Assembly: GCA_024223125.1 (NCBI GenBank)
Contig: JAAEOP010000574.1
Coordinates: forward strand, 1-12,911
DNA: 12,911 bases
Reading direction: 5' to 3'
Source: Chloroflexota bacterium
Lineage (GTDB): Bacteria > Chloroflexota > Anaerolineae > Promineifilales > Promineifilaceae
Shown: positions 1 through 6,511 of the stretch, in pieces
How positions within the stretch are numbered: position 1 is the first letter of the stretch
Layout of the letters: each line of letters starts with the position of its first letter
The notes under the pieces: generated by a model
Seen by the model: only the letters and a program-made list of their open reading frames with translations
Told to the model about the DNA's origin: nothing
Databases searched by the model: none
Program-made: the position numbers and the translations under genes

Positions 1-2043
1 AATTCACAAATTCAATCCAAACATCAGCTCATCTTCATGCCTTCTGGGCGGCGGGGATTGGTGGAAGAAGGAACACCAATTCTTGAAGCCGCCCGCCAGT
101 TAGGTGTGGAAATTGAGAGCATTTGTGGCGGTAAGATGACCTGCCGTAAATGCCGCATTCGGGTTGAGGATGGCGCGTTTGCTAAACACGGCATCACCTC
201 ATCCGCTGACCATTTGTCGCCTGCGTCTGACGAAGAGCAGAAAACTTTGGAACGGCTGAAAATCAGTGATTGCCGCCTTTCCTGCCAGGCGAAAGTGAAG
301 GGGGATGCGCTCATTTTTGTGCCAGAAGAGAGCCGGGGGCAAAAGCAAATCATCCGCAAATCGGCCACCGAACGGGCGATTGAGATTGATCCGGCCGTGC
401 GGCAGGTGTATGTGGAAGTGGATCGGGCGACGCTGGGTCAGCATCGTGGGGATTGGGGGCGGTTGCAGGATGCGTTGGCGGCGCAGTGGGGATTGCGGGA
501 TTTGGCGATTGGGTTACGGCCGTTACGCCAACTCCAATCGACCCTACGCAAAGGCAAATGGGCCGTCACCGCCACCATCTGGCAAGAAAAAGAACTCATC
601 GACATCCAACCGGGCTATGCCGAGGGTATTTATGGGCTGGCCGTAGACATCGGCAGCACGACCATCGCTGGGCATCTGTGCGACTTGCGGACTGGGGAAG
701 TGCTGGCGACGGAATCGATGATGAACCCGCAAGTCACCTACGGCGAAGATTTGATGAGCCGCATTTCCTACGCCATCGAGCATAAAGATGGGCTGGAACG
801 GATGCAAACGGCCGTTATCGAAGCTCTCAACAAACTAGCGACACGGGCGGCAAGAGCGGCCAAACTGCGCCCGCGCCAAATTCACGAAGCGGTCTTTGTG
901 GGCAACACAACGATGGTTCACATCCTGCTGGGCATCCATCCGCAAGAGCTGGGCGGCGCGCCGTTTGCGCTGGCCAATCGGGACGGTATGGACATTAAGG
1001 CGCGAGAATTGGGGCTGCGATTGCATCACGGTGCCAACGTCCACATCCTGCCAGCGCAGGCCGGACATGTGGGCGCGGACAACGTCGGCGTATTGCTGGC
1101 TGAAGAGCCGCACAAGCAGGACGACATCTGGCTAGTGGTGGATGTCGGCACAAATGCGGAGATTGTGCTGGGGAATCGGGAATGGCTGTACAGCGCGTCC
1201 AGCCCGACCGGCCCGGCGTTGGAAGGGGCGCAAATCACGCACGGGATGCGGGCGGCGCCGGGTGCGATTGAGCGGGTGCGGATTAATCCGGTCACCAAAG
1301 AGGCCCGTTTTCGCGTCATTGGCGAGGAACGCTGGTCGGATGCGTGGGAGATGGAGACGGAGATTGAGCGTCCGGCGCATTTGGCGGCGGGGATTTGTGG
1401 GTCGGGGATTATTGAGGTGGTGGTGGAGATGTATTTGGCGGGGATTTTGTTGGCAAACGGCCGTTTCAACCCCACCAACAACAGTTCCCGCGTAACCTGG
1501 GATGGTCCCAAGGGTTCCTATATTTTGGCTGACGAGACTCAAACGACCAACGGTCAACCGCTGCTCATCACCCAATCGGATGTGCGTAATGTGCAGTTGG
1601 CGAAGGCGGCGCTGTACGCCGGGGCCAAATTGTTGATGAACCAAGCGCAAATCGAAAAAGTGGATCGGGTGATTTTGGCCGGGGCCTTTGGCAGCTACAT
1701 CGACCCCAAACACGCCATGATTTTGGGACTCATCCCAGACTGTGAGTTGTCGAACGTGTACGCGGTGGGCAATGCGGCCGGGGACGGGGCGCGGATTGCG
1801 CTCTTGAACCGCAAGAAACGGGCTGACGCTCAGGATTTGGTAGAATGGGTGCGCTATGTGGAAACGGCCGTCTCCCCCCGATTCCAGGATGAGTTTGTGG
1901 GCGCGATTCATTTGCCCCACGCCAGCGATTCGTTTTCACATATTGAAGGGATGTTGCCGCAGGAAACGGCCGTTTCCCCCAACGGCATCGAACGCCGACC
2001 ACGACGCACCCGACGCAAAGCGCCATCATCTACGACTGGATAA
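1..2043 (+). CDS. 2Fe-2S/ASKHA protein (RACo-like corrinoid activation family), 5' partial
   Basis: Probable reductive activator of a corrinoid protein: a 2Fe-2S domain passes electrons while an ASKHA ATPase domain drives reduction of the cobalamin cofactor (family knowledge; DUF4445/RACo-like). The frame is open to base 1, and the residues before the Met at 37 (HQLIF) fit the family's usual lead-in to PSGRRG, so the true start lies left of the window. Numbering from Met37, the iron-sulphur ligands are C30, C36, C39 and C83. ASKHA phosphate-binding segments follow: AVDIGSTT near 202, VGNTTMVH near 288, VVDVGTNAE near 366, ICGSGIIE near 453, and LAGAFGSYID near 546. The end is very basic (RRPRRTRRK). 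The last ~50 codons recur twice downstream, and the final residues (APSSTTG) differ from the likely ancestral ending after the third copy, so this C-terminus was probably rebuilt by an insertion. Family assignment is firm; the partner is unknown. Confidence 0.9.
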   Translation, partial: NSQIQSKHQLIFMPSGRRGLVEEGTPILEAARQLGVEIESICGGKMTCRKCRIRVEDGAFAKHGITSSADHLSPASDEEQKTLERLKISDCRLSCQAKVKGDALIFVPEESRGQKQIIRKSATERAIEIDPAVRQVYVEVDRATLGQHRGDWGRLQDALAAQWGLRDLAIGLRPLRQLQSTLRKGKWAVTATIWQEKELIDIQPGYAEGIYGLAVDIGSTTIAGHLCDLRTGEVLATESMMNPQVTYGEDLMSRISYAIEHKDGLERMQTAVIEALNKLATRAARAAKLRPRQIHEAVFVGNTTMVHILLGIHPQELGGAPFALANRDGMDIKARELGLRLHHGANVHILPAQAGHVGADNVGVLLAEEPHKQDDIWLVVDVGTNAEIVLGNREWLYSASSPTGPALEGAQITHGMRAAPGAIERVRINPVTKEARFRVIGEERWSDAWEMETEIERPAHLAAGICGSGIIEVVVEMYLAGILLANGRFNPTNNSSRVTWDGPKGSYILADETQTTNGQPLLITQSDVRNVQLAKAALYAGAKLLMNQAQIEKVDRVILAGAFGSYIDPKHAMILGLIPDCELSNVYAVGNAAGDGARIALLNRKKRADAQDLVEWVRYVETAVSPRFQDEFVGAIHLPHASDSFSHIEGMLPQETAVSPNGIERRPRRTRRKAPSSTTG
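1888..2027 (+). repeat. Gene-tail repeat, copy 1 (in the ASKHA gene)
   Basis: First of three direct copies of the ASKHA gene's 3' end, about 140 bp, coding for DEFVGAIHLPHASDSF through the arginine-rich tail. It differs from copy 2 at about 7 positions and from copy 3 at about 12 of 126. At its centre is a perfect 16-bp palindrome, GGAAACGGCCGTTTCC (1962-1977). Homology with copy 2 ends at GCCATC; the sequence beyond is unrelated. Confidence 0.95.
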
Positions 2044-2063
2044 CATACAATGACGCGAGAGAT

Positions 2064-2600
2064 GTGATTCCCATAAATGACTTAATCATGAATCAATCCA
2101 GTGACATGAACGTTGCAAAGTCAAAACGTAAGGTGATTATCTTAGCTGTGATGAGTATTGTAGGAACTTGTGGATTAGGTGTGCTATTGGTTTGGCAACA
2201 GTTGCCTGGAGCATCTTATCCCAATGCGATAGTTACCGATGGTTCTGAATTCACTGTATCGCCTGGTTACGATCATTTCCGCGGCAAATACTCGGTAAGT
2301 TTTTTTGTTAATCGGCAGGTTAATTGGTATTCAGAAGACACAGAAGAAAATATCGTCTCACACTTCATATCTAAAGGGTGGACTGACCTGCCCGGAACGA
2401 CACAAGGTGACACAAGCGAACTTGGAAAACTCGCTCATCACTTCTCTGACCCTTTGAGTTTTCAACGATATGGGTCTTTAACTATCCAAACCGACATCCT
2501 TGTACGGGCCAGATACAATGAGACCACACAAAGAATGGTTGGCGATACTAATTCATTTATTTCTGTTCGGATTACTATCGACGACCCATTGTCGCCCTAA
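2064..2600 (+). CDS. Hypothetical membrane-anchored protein
   Basis: I do not recognise this protein. The frame opens with GTG at 2064 (178 residues), but ATG at 2106 (164 residues) may be the true start: it gives MNVAKSKRK, a short basic lead, straight into a hydrophobic segment (VIILAVMSIVGTCGLGVLLVW), as in a signal anchor. No clear ribosome binding site decides between them. The remaining ~130 residues look like a small soluble domain outside the membrane, rich in aromatic and polar residues (YSVSFFVNRQVNWYSEDTEE, then FISKGWTDLPG). Base composition is AT-richer than the ASKHA gene (23 G/C of 60 at 2281-2340 against 45 of 60 at 1201-1260), and it has no ACGGCCGT octamer. It lies between tail copies 1 and 2, so it reads as foreign cargo. 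Coding is likely; function is unknown. Confidence 0.6.
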   Translation: MIPINDLIMNQSSDMNVAKSKRKVIILAVMSIVGTCGLGVLLVWQQLPGASYPNAIVTDGSEFTVSPGYDHFRGKYSVSFFVNRQVNWYSEDTEENIVSHFISKGWTDLPGTTQGDTSELGKLAHHFSDPLSFQRYGSLTIQTDILVRARYNETTQRMVGDTNSFISVRITIDDPLSP

Positions 2601-2643
2601 AGAGATGTTAGGCGTTTATCAGATTTCTTTTTTGAGGGAGATC

Positions 2644-2898
2644 ATGGATGTTTTGCTGGCAACAAGCAATGAACATAAGGCCCAAGCGGCGCAATCAGTT
2701 CTTGGTCGCCGAGTGCAACATATCAAACTAGACCTGCCTGAAATCCAGACGTTTGATGAGTTTGTGGGCGCGATTCATTTGCCCCATGCCAGTGATTCGT
2801 TTTCACATATTGAAGGGATGTTGCCGCAGGAAACGGCCGTTGCCCTCAACGGCATCGAACGCCGACCAAGACGCACACGACGCAAAACGCCATCTTAA
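2644..2898 (+). pseudogene. HAM1/RdgB-like N-terminal fragment fused to ASKHA gene tail
   Basis: An 84-codon chimeric frame. Residues 1-36 (LLATSNEHKAQAAQSVLG, then LDLPEIQT) resemble the N-terminus of the ITPA/HAM1/RdgB non-canonical purine NTP pyrophosphatases, whose first strand carries the substrate-binding (T/S)xN..K motif and which often have a DLPE(I/Y)Q segment. From residue 37 the frame continues into tail copy 2 (DEFVGAIHLPHASDS) and stops at 2896. The family is normally about 190-200 residues, so the catalytic remainder is missing and activity is not expected. ATG at 2644 has a good ribosome binding site (GAGGGAG at 2634-2640), so a short chimeric peptide could still be made. The HAM1 assignment rests on a short stretch and is moderately sure; the fusion to the tail is directly visible. 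Confidence 0.6.
2755..2894 (+). repeat. Gene-tail repeat, copy 2
   Basis: Second direct copy, same length as copy 1 (about 140 bp, roughly 95% identical), starting at the shared GATGAG and ending at GCCATC. It keeps the reading frame of the ASKHA tail and the central ACGGCCGT (2833-2840). Its start lies 867 bp after copy 1, and copy 3 follows 854 bp later. Confidence 0.95.
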
Positions 2899-2953
2899 CC
2901 ATTGCTGGGTGGGCAAAACGGTTATATGTAAATTTATTTAGTGGGAATTCAAA

Positions 2954-3610
2954 ATGAGCGTGCCCTTACGAATAAATTGTTCGGATTTTTCAAAAATACC
3001 TAATGTGGATGAATTAAAACCATTGGTAACAGGTGAGCATCATCTTGTTTTACAATTTCCACGTTCATTCGCAGCGTTTGATCCGGATTCCATCATCAAA
3101 GAACTTGCTGCTCAATTACCTGAGTTTAGTGTTTTTTATAGTGGAACTACCTCAGACATGAACAATATAACCATTAAGAAAGTCATTGACAAACAGGTTG
3201 TTTTGGAAAATGCCGATTTGTTTCTAAATGCTCTTGAAAATTTTCTAAATCTAGCGGATGCTCTGATAACTCAGTTAGCAAGAAAACTGAATTATTCACC
3301 AGAAGGTGTATCTGTAGATTGGATACTGGATGTAGAAAAGACAAGTGGCAGGCTTGATAATGATTGGGAATATATGTTTCACGGAAGAGAATGTCGATTT
3401 AGAAATTTGGCGACTGGACAAATAGTAGATGCCCGATTGCGTGATTTTAGAAATGAGTTAGCAATTCCTGATCCATACTTTTTCGCTCAATATGTGCGGA
3501 CAACTGAAACCGAATCACCGATATCAAACTTGATAAAAGATGGTTTTCATGACATGAGCAGAGTCATAGATATTTTAGTCGAAAATGGTTTTTTAAAATC
3601 TGGAAATTAG
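2954..3610 (+). CDS. Hypothetical protein, AT-rich cargo gene
   Basis: A 218-residue soluble protein with no signal peptide or membrane segment. The N-terminal ~110 residues are mixed, with a helical stretch (FLNALENFLNLADALITQLA). The most family-like part is around residues 130-175: WILDVEKTSG, FHGRECRFRNLATGQIVDARL, then DPYFFAQYV. That 'FHG.xCRF.N..TGQ..D' pattern faintly recalls small uncharacterised domains such as DUF6896, some of which occur among immunity-like proteins. This is a weak recollection, not an assignment. The gene is strikingly AT-rich (18 G/C of 60 at 3121-3180), lacks the ACGGCCGT octamer, and fills the space between tail copies 2 and 3, stopping about 9 bases before copy 3. 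Transfer from another genome is likely. The ATG at 2954 has only a weak ribosome binding site (GTGGGA). Confidence 0.75.
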   Translation: MSVPLRINCSDFSKIPNVDELKPLVTGEHHLVLQFPRSFAAFDPDSIIKELAAQLPEFSVFYSGTTSDMNNITIKKVIDKQVVLENADLFLNALENFLNLADALITQLARKLNYSPEGVSVDWILDVEKTSGRLDNDWEYMFHGRECRFRNLATGQIVDARLRDFRNELAIPDPYFFAQYVRTTETESPISNLIKDGFHDMSRVIDILVENGFLKSGN

Positions 3611-3803
3611 ATGTTTACTGGGCGCTATTCATTTGCCCCACGCCAGCGATTCGTTTCCACATGTTGACGGGATGCTGCCGCAGGAAACGGCCGTTGCCGC
3701 CAACGGCATCGAACGCAAACCACGACGTACACGACGCAGAGCGCAAGAACAGCCTAAATCTGCACAAATTCGCTACCAATTCAAAGGAAAACAGACCAAA
3801 TGA
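3609..3803 (+). pseudogene. Orphan 3' end of the ASKHA gene, likely the ancestral terminus
   Basis: From about 3619 the frame reads GAIHLPHASDSFPHVDGM, continues through ETAVAANGIERKPRRTRRR, and then adds a unique ending (AQEQPKSAQIRYQFKGKQTK) before TGA at 3801-3803. That stop overlaps the ATG of the next gene (ATGA, 3800-3803), the usual sign of an operon junction that evolved as a unit. I infer that this is where the ASKHA gene originally ended, and that about 1.7 kb of inserted DNA now separates the body from this tail. There is no strong start codon for the fragment itself (first in-frame ATG at 3672), so it is probably untranslated. Confidence 0.7.
3619..3744 (+). repeat. Gene-tail repeat, copy 3
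   Basis: Third direct copy, beginning at TGGGCGC about 10 bases later in the tail than copies 1 and 2, and about 90% identical to copy 1. It is the most diverged copy (for example VDG for IEG, and ERK for ERR). It keeps the central ACGGCCGT at 3687-3694. Homology to the other copies stops at GCGC (3744), and the following ~57 bases occur only here. Confidence 0.93.
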
Positions 3804-4129
3804 CAACCCAATATCAAATCATCTATTGGAGAGATATTCCGGCGCAGGTGAAGGTGAAGGCGGGGCGTAAGAGAGCGGGACGGCCGTTATCTGATCGTTT
3901 CCCCGTAACCATTGATGAAGCAGCCATGCGCACAGGGAAAACTGAATCTGACGCTTACCTGGCCGAATGGCGCAACAGCGGCTGGCAGGAGCGGGACGGC
4001 GAACTTGAAACCGACATGGTCGCCCTCGCCGACGTCCTGGTTGCCGAGTTAGAAGCCGCCTATCCGCCGCCGCGTTTACGGCAGCTTATTCAAAATGGAG
4101 GTTTGGAAGCAGTAGGAGATGCTTTGTGA
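3800..4129 (+). CDS. 'Virulence factor' domain protein (PF13769-like)
   Basis: A 109-residue cytoplasmic protein resembling the small 'virulence factor' family (PF13769-like), whose biochemical role is not established. Family-like features are the opening YQIIYWRDIPAQVKVK, the middle FPVTIDEAAMRTGKTESDAYL, and WRNSGWQERDG, all in the order usual for the family. From memory such genes often sit next to ASKHA/corrinoid genes, which supports the idea that the ASKHA tail just upstream is the native neighbour. The start codon overlaps the TGA of that tail, and AAAGGA at 3783-3788 may serve as ribosome binding site. If normal expression depends on translation running through the ASKHA gene, the insertion upstream may have uncoupled it. 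The end overlaps the possible upstream start of the thioesterase gene. Confidence 0.8.
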   Translation: MTTQYQIIYWRDIPAQVKVKAGRKRAGRPLSDRFPVTIDEAAMRTGKTESDAYLAEWRNSGWQERDGELETDMVALADVLVAELEAAYPPPRLRQLIQNGGLEAVGDAL

Positions 4130-4133
4130 CCTT

Positions 4134-4562
4134 ATGGAAACCCGAAACAACTACCCATATTATTTAGACATTCCCACGCGCTGGCTCGATAATGATTTGT
4201 ACCAACATGTGAACAATGTTCATTACTATGCCTTTTTTGACACAGTAATCGGCCGTTTCCTGATGGATGAAGCAGGACTGGATTACAGGCAAGATGCTGT
4301 GGTGGGATTTGCGGTGGAAAACGGCTGTCATTATAAACGGCCGTTAGCCTTTCCAGATATCGTTGAAGCCGGTTTGCGCGTTACCAAAATCGGTAACAGC
4401 AGCGTCCGCTATGAAGTTGGTCTTTTTACCGCCGGTCACGATTCCCCTGCCGCCACCGGGTACTTTGTCCACGTCTTTGTCAACCGCTTTGAAGGTAACA
4501 TTGCTGCGCCAATTCCTCCAAAAATCAGAGCTGCACTGTCTAAAATCCACCAATCTGCCTGA
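4134..4562 (+). CDS. Acyl-CoA thioesterase, 4HBT hotdog family
   Basis: Likely hydrolyses acyl-CoA thioesters (YbgC/FcbC-type hotdog fold, about 140 residues, the usual length). The catalytic-type motif is near the N-terminus: IPTRWLDNDLYQHVNNVHYY, with the active-site Asp and the HVNN signature. A second family feature is the hydrophobic strand VVGFAVENGCHYKRPLAFPD. The frame also allows ATG at 4119, overlapping the previous gene. I prefer 4134 because METRNNYPY leads directly into the domain. A purine-rich AGGAG lies at 4114-4118, somewhat far from 4134, so the start is uncertain. Together with the previous gene it forms a tight operon. The substrate cannot be read from the sequence. Confidence 0.88.
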   Translation: METRNNYPYYLDIPTRWLDNDLYQHVNNVHYYAFFDTVIGRFLMDEAGLDYRQDAVVGFAVENGCHYKRPLAFPDIVEAGLRVTKIGNSSVRYEVGLFTAGHDSPAATGYFVHVFVNRFEGNIAAPIPPKIRAALSKIHQSA

Positions 4563-4565
4563 CCA

Positions 4566-4572
4566 TGAGGAG
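4566..4572 (+). promoter_or_regulatory. Ribosome binding site deciding a TTG start
   Basis: TGAGGAG ends 8 bases before the TTG at 4581. No ATG or GTG in that frame is better placed, so this site is the reason for choosing the TTG. Confidence 0.7.
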
Positions 4573-4580
4573 TTTGATTC

Positions 4581-6320
4581 TTGAGCAATAATGATAAAGG
4601 TGTGGGTTTAGCAGCTGTTGAACAATTTCGTAGTGCGCGATTACACGCAAAGCTAGAGCAAATTCGAGCTGCTCTGACTGGAAAGTCGGCTGATTTATTA
4701 TCTTATGAAGAGGTTCGTAAAAAAATACACGCCAAAGAGACAAACAAACGTGAATTAAAAGACATTCCTCTCAACTCCATTGTGGGCAGTGTGGGTCGCT
4801 ATAAAGATTTTACTCGTCGCTTTTTCCCACTTGTTGAGGGAGACCAATATCGATGGGCACGTGTGCGCACCCTTACAGAAAGCATGGAAGGACTGCCACC
4901 GATTGAAGTTTATCAGATTGGTGAGGTTTATTTTGTGCGGGATGGCAATCATCGTGTTTCAGTTGCTCGCGAGCTAGAGTTGACCCATCTTGAAGCTTAC
5001 GTAACCCAAGTTGAAACGCCGGTACCGTTGGCGCCCAATGTGCAGCCAGATGATTTGATCAATAAAGAAAGGTATTCTCATTTTCTGGCACGCACCCAAC
5101 TGGACAGAACGTATCCAGAGCTTGATTTAAGCATGAGCGTGGCTGGTAATTACCGCGTTTTGGAGCAGCAAATTAAGGTGCATCAACATTGGGTAAAAGA
5201 GCATCGAGGAGAAGATATCTCTTTTCCTGAAGCGGCTTTGCGTTGGTATCAATGGGTTTATTTGCCAGTTATTGAGTTAATCCGCAAGCGTGGAATGATG
5301 CGTGATTTTTCTCACCGCACGGAAACAGATTTATATGTATGGATTGATAAGCACCGACATGAGTTAGCAAATCATTTGGGATGGACGGTGGATGCGGAAA
5401 CGGCCGTTTCTGACCTTGCAAATACACAAACGCCAGACTCCAAACATATGATGCAGCGGCTGGGTCAAAAGCTGCGCCGCACCATTACGCCCACCCTGTT
5501 GGAAGCTGGCCCCACCGTTGGCAAATGGCGCGAATCGTGGCTGGCAACGCACCATGAAAGCAAGCTATTTAGCCACATTCTGGTAGCTCTGGATGGACAG
5601 GACACAGGCTGGCATGCACTGCAGCAAGCTATTCGAGTAGCTTGGCGTGAGGACGGTAAAATCTTTGGCGTGCATGTGGTCAATACACCGGAGGCTATTC
5701 ATAGCACGGCAGCACGGGCGATTAAAACTAAATTTAAGACCCTCTGCCGTGAAGCAGGCGTTCTTGGCGAATTAACTATCACTACTGGTCCGACTGTAGG
5801 CACTATCTGCTACCGTGCCCGCTGGGCAGACTTAGTGGTGGTTAGTCTGAGCCATCCCCCTGGCCCACGGCCAGTTGATCGACTTAGCTCACAATTCGGG
5901 CAATTGCTGCGCCGCTGCCCTCGTCTAGTGCTGGCTGTACCACGTACCCATTCCGTGCTAGATCGCATATTGCTGGCCTATAATGGCAGCCCTAAAGCGG
6001 AAGAAGCGCTGTTTGTAGCGGTTTATCTGGCTGAACAGTGGCAAGTGCCGCTAAAGATGGTGGTCGCACTAAGTAAGCAGGTAACAGAGGAAACGGCCGT
6101 TCGCGTTCGCACCTATCTCCAAACCCACGATATCCAGGCGCAATACATCATCAAAAAAGGGCCCGCTGCCCCTTTGATTCTGGACACTGCCCGTGAACAC
6201 GATTGTGGATTAATCTTGATGGGGGGGTACAGATTGAGTCCCGTTATGGAAATTGTTGTTGGCAGCGTTTTAGATGAAGTGCTGCGCAGTCGCAACCGAC
6301 CCGTTCTTATTTGTCGGTAA
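4581..6320 (+). CDS. ParB-like/DUF4032-like protein with two universal stress (UspA) domains
   Basis: A 579-residue cytoplasmic fusion. Residues ~55-145 contain a ParB/sulfiredoxin-like segment with the signature VYFVRDGNHRVSVARELE. Residues ~165-265 resemble DUF4032 (YRVLEQQIKVHQHWV, ALRWYQWVYLPVIELIRK, RTETDLYVWIDKHRHEL). Two UspA-like domains follow: one from about 330 (FSHILVALDGQDTGWHALQQ) and one from about 450 (DRILLAYNGSPKAEEALFVA) to the end. The second keeps a nucleotide-binding-like ending (MGGYRLSPVMEIVVGSVLDE). Such proteins are thought to bind ATP and respond to stress; the ParB-like part may be a nucleotide-binding or CTPase/kinase-like fold, but no activity can be assigned. 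It starts 18 bases after the thioesterase gene, so it may be co-transcribed. Two ACGGCCGT octamers lie inside (5400, 6093), both coding TAV. Confidence 0.85.
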   Translation: MSNNDKGVGLAAVEQFRSARLHAKLEQIRAALTGKSADLLSYEEVRKKIHAKETNKRELKDIPLNSIVGSVGRYKDFTRRFFPLVEGDQYRWARVRTLTESMEGLPPIEVYQIGEVYFVRDGNHRVSVARELELTHLEAYVTQVETPVPLAPNVQPDDLINKERYSHFLARTQLDRTYPELDLSMSVAGNYRVLEQQIKVHQHWVKEHRGEDISFPEAALRWYQWVYLPVIELIRKRGMMRDFSHRTETDLYVWIDKHRHELANHLGWTVDAETAVSDLANTQTPDSKHMMQRLGQKLRRTITPTLLEAGPTVGKWRESWLATHHESKLFSHILVALDGQDTGWHALQQAIRVAWREDGKIFGVHVVNTPEAIHSTAARAIKTKFKTLCREAGVLGELTITTGPTVGTICYRARWADLVVVSLSHPPGPRPVDRLSSQFGQLLRRCPRLVLAVPRTHSVLDRILLAYNGSPKAEEALFVAVYLAEQWQVPLKMVVALSKQVTEETAVRVRTYLQTHDIQAQYIIKKGPAAPLILDTAREHDCGLILMGGYRLSPVMEIVVGSVLDEVLRSRNRPVLICR

Positions 6321-6323
6321 TCC

Positions 6324-6352
6324 TTGACACGAAAACGTTTTCGGGGTATTGT
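6324..6352 (+). promoter_or_regulatory. Promoter of the LacI-family gene with operator in the spacer
   Basis: A perfect -35 (TTGACA, 6324-6329) and a -10-like TATTGT (6347-6352) are 17 bases apart. The spacer is filled by the perfect palindrome CGAAAACGTTTTCG, so a repressor bound there would block polymerase. Confidence 0.65.
6330..6343. promoter_or_regulatory. LacI-family operator (palindrome CGAAAACGTTTTCG)
   Basis: A 14-bp perfect palindrome with the central CG and A/T-rich flanks typical of LacI/GalR-family sites. It lies between -35 and -10 of the promoter for the LacI-family gene at 6512, so autoregulation is likely. An imperfect related site (GAAAACGATTTAG) follows at about 6364-6376. 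Confidence 0.7.
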
Positions 6353-6511
6353 ATACGTATTCAGAAAACGATTTAGGTAAACCATAGAATATATTCTGTC
6401 GAAACAAACACCCCCCCTACGGTTTATCCAGGGAAAACGAGAAAAACATTGTTTGTGTATTAAAGTGGCTTTGCTGTTTCCCCTTAGTACTTTTCACAAC
6501 CCATTTCAGCT

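Noticed and set aside
1132..1920. Long open frame on the minus strand opposite the ASKHA gene (262 codons)
   Set aside because: It mirrors a GC-rich gene with clear family motifs on the plus strand, has no recognisable domain, and fits the pattern of antisense frames in GC-rich DNA.
2500..2643. Upstream extension of the HAM1-like chimera frame
   Set aside because: This part overlaps the end of the membrane-protein gene in another frame and shows no family resemblance; the ribosome binding site points to ATG 2644.
1888..3744. Three spaced copies as a CRISPR array or integron cassette array
   Set aside because: Repeats are ~140 bp, coding and diverged, with ~720-bp gaps; CRISPR repeats are short and regular. 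No integrase or recognisable attC-like site was seen.
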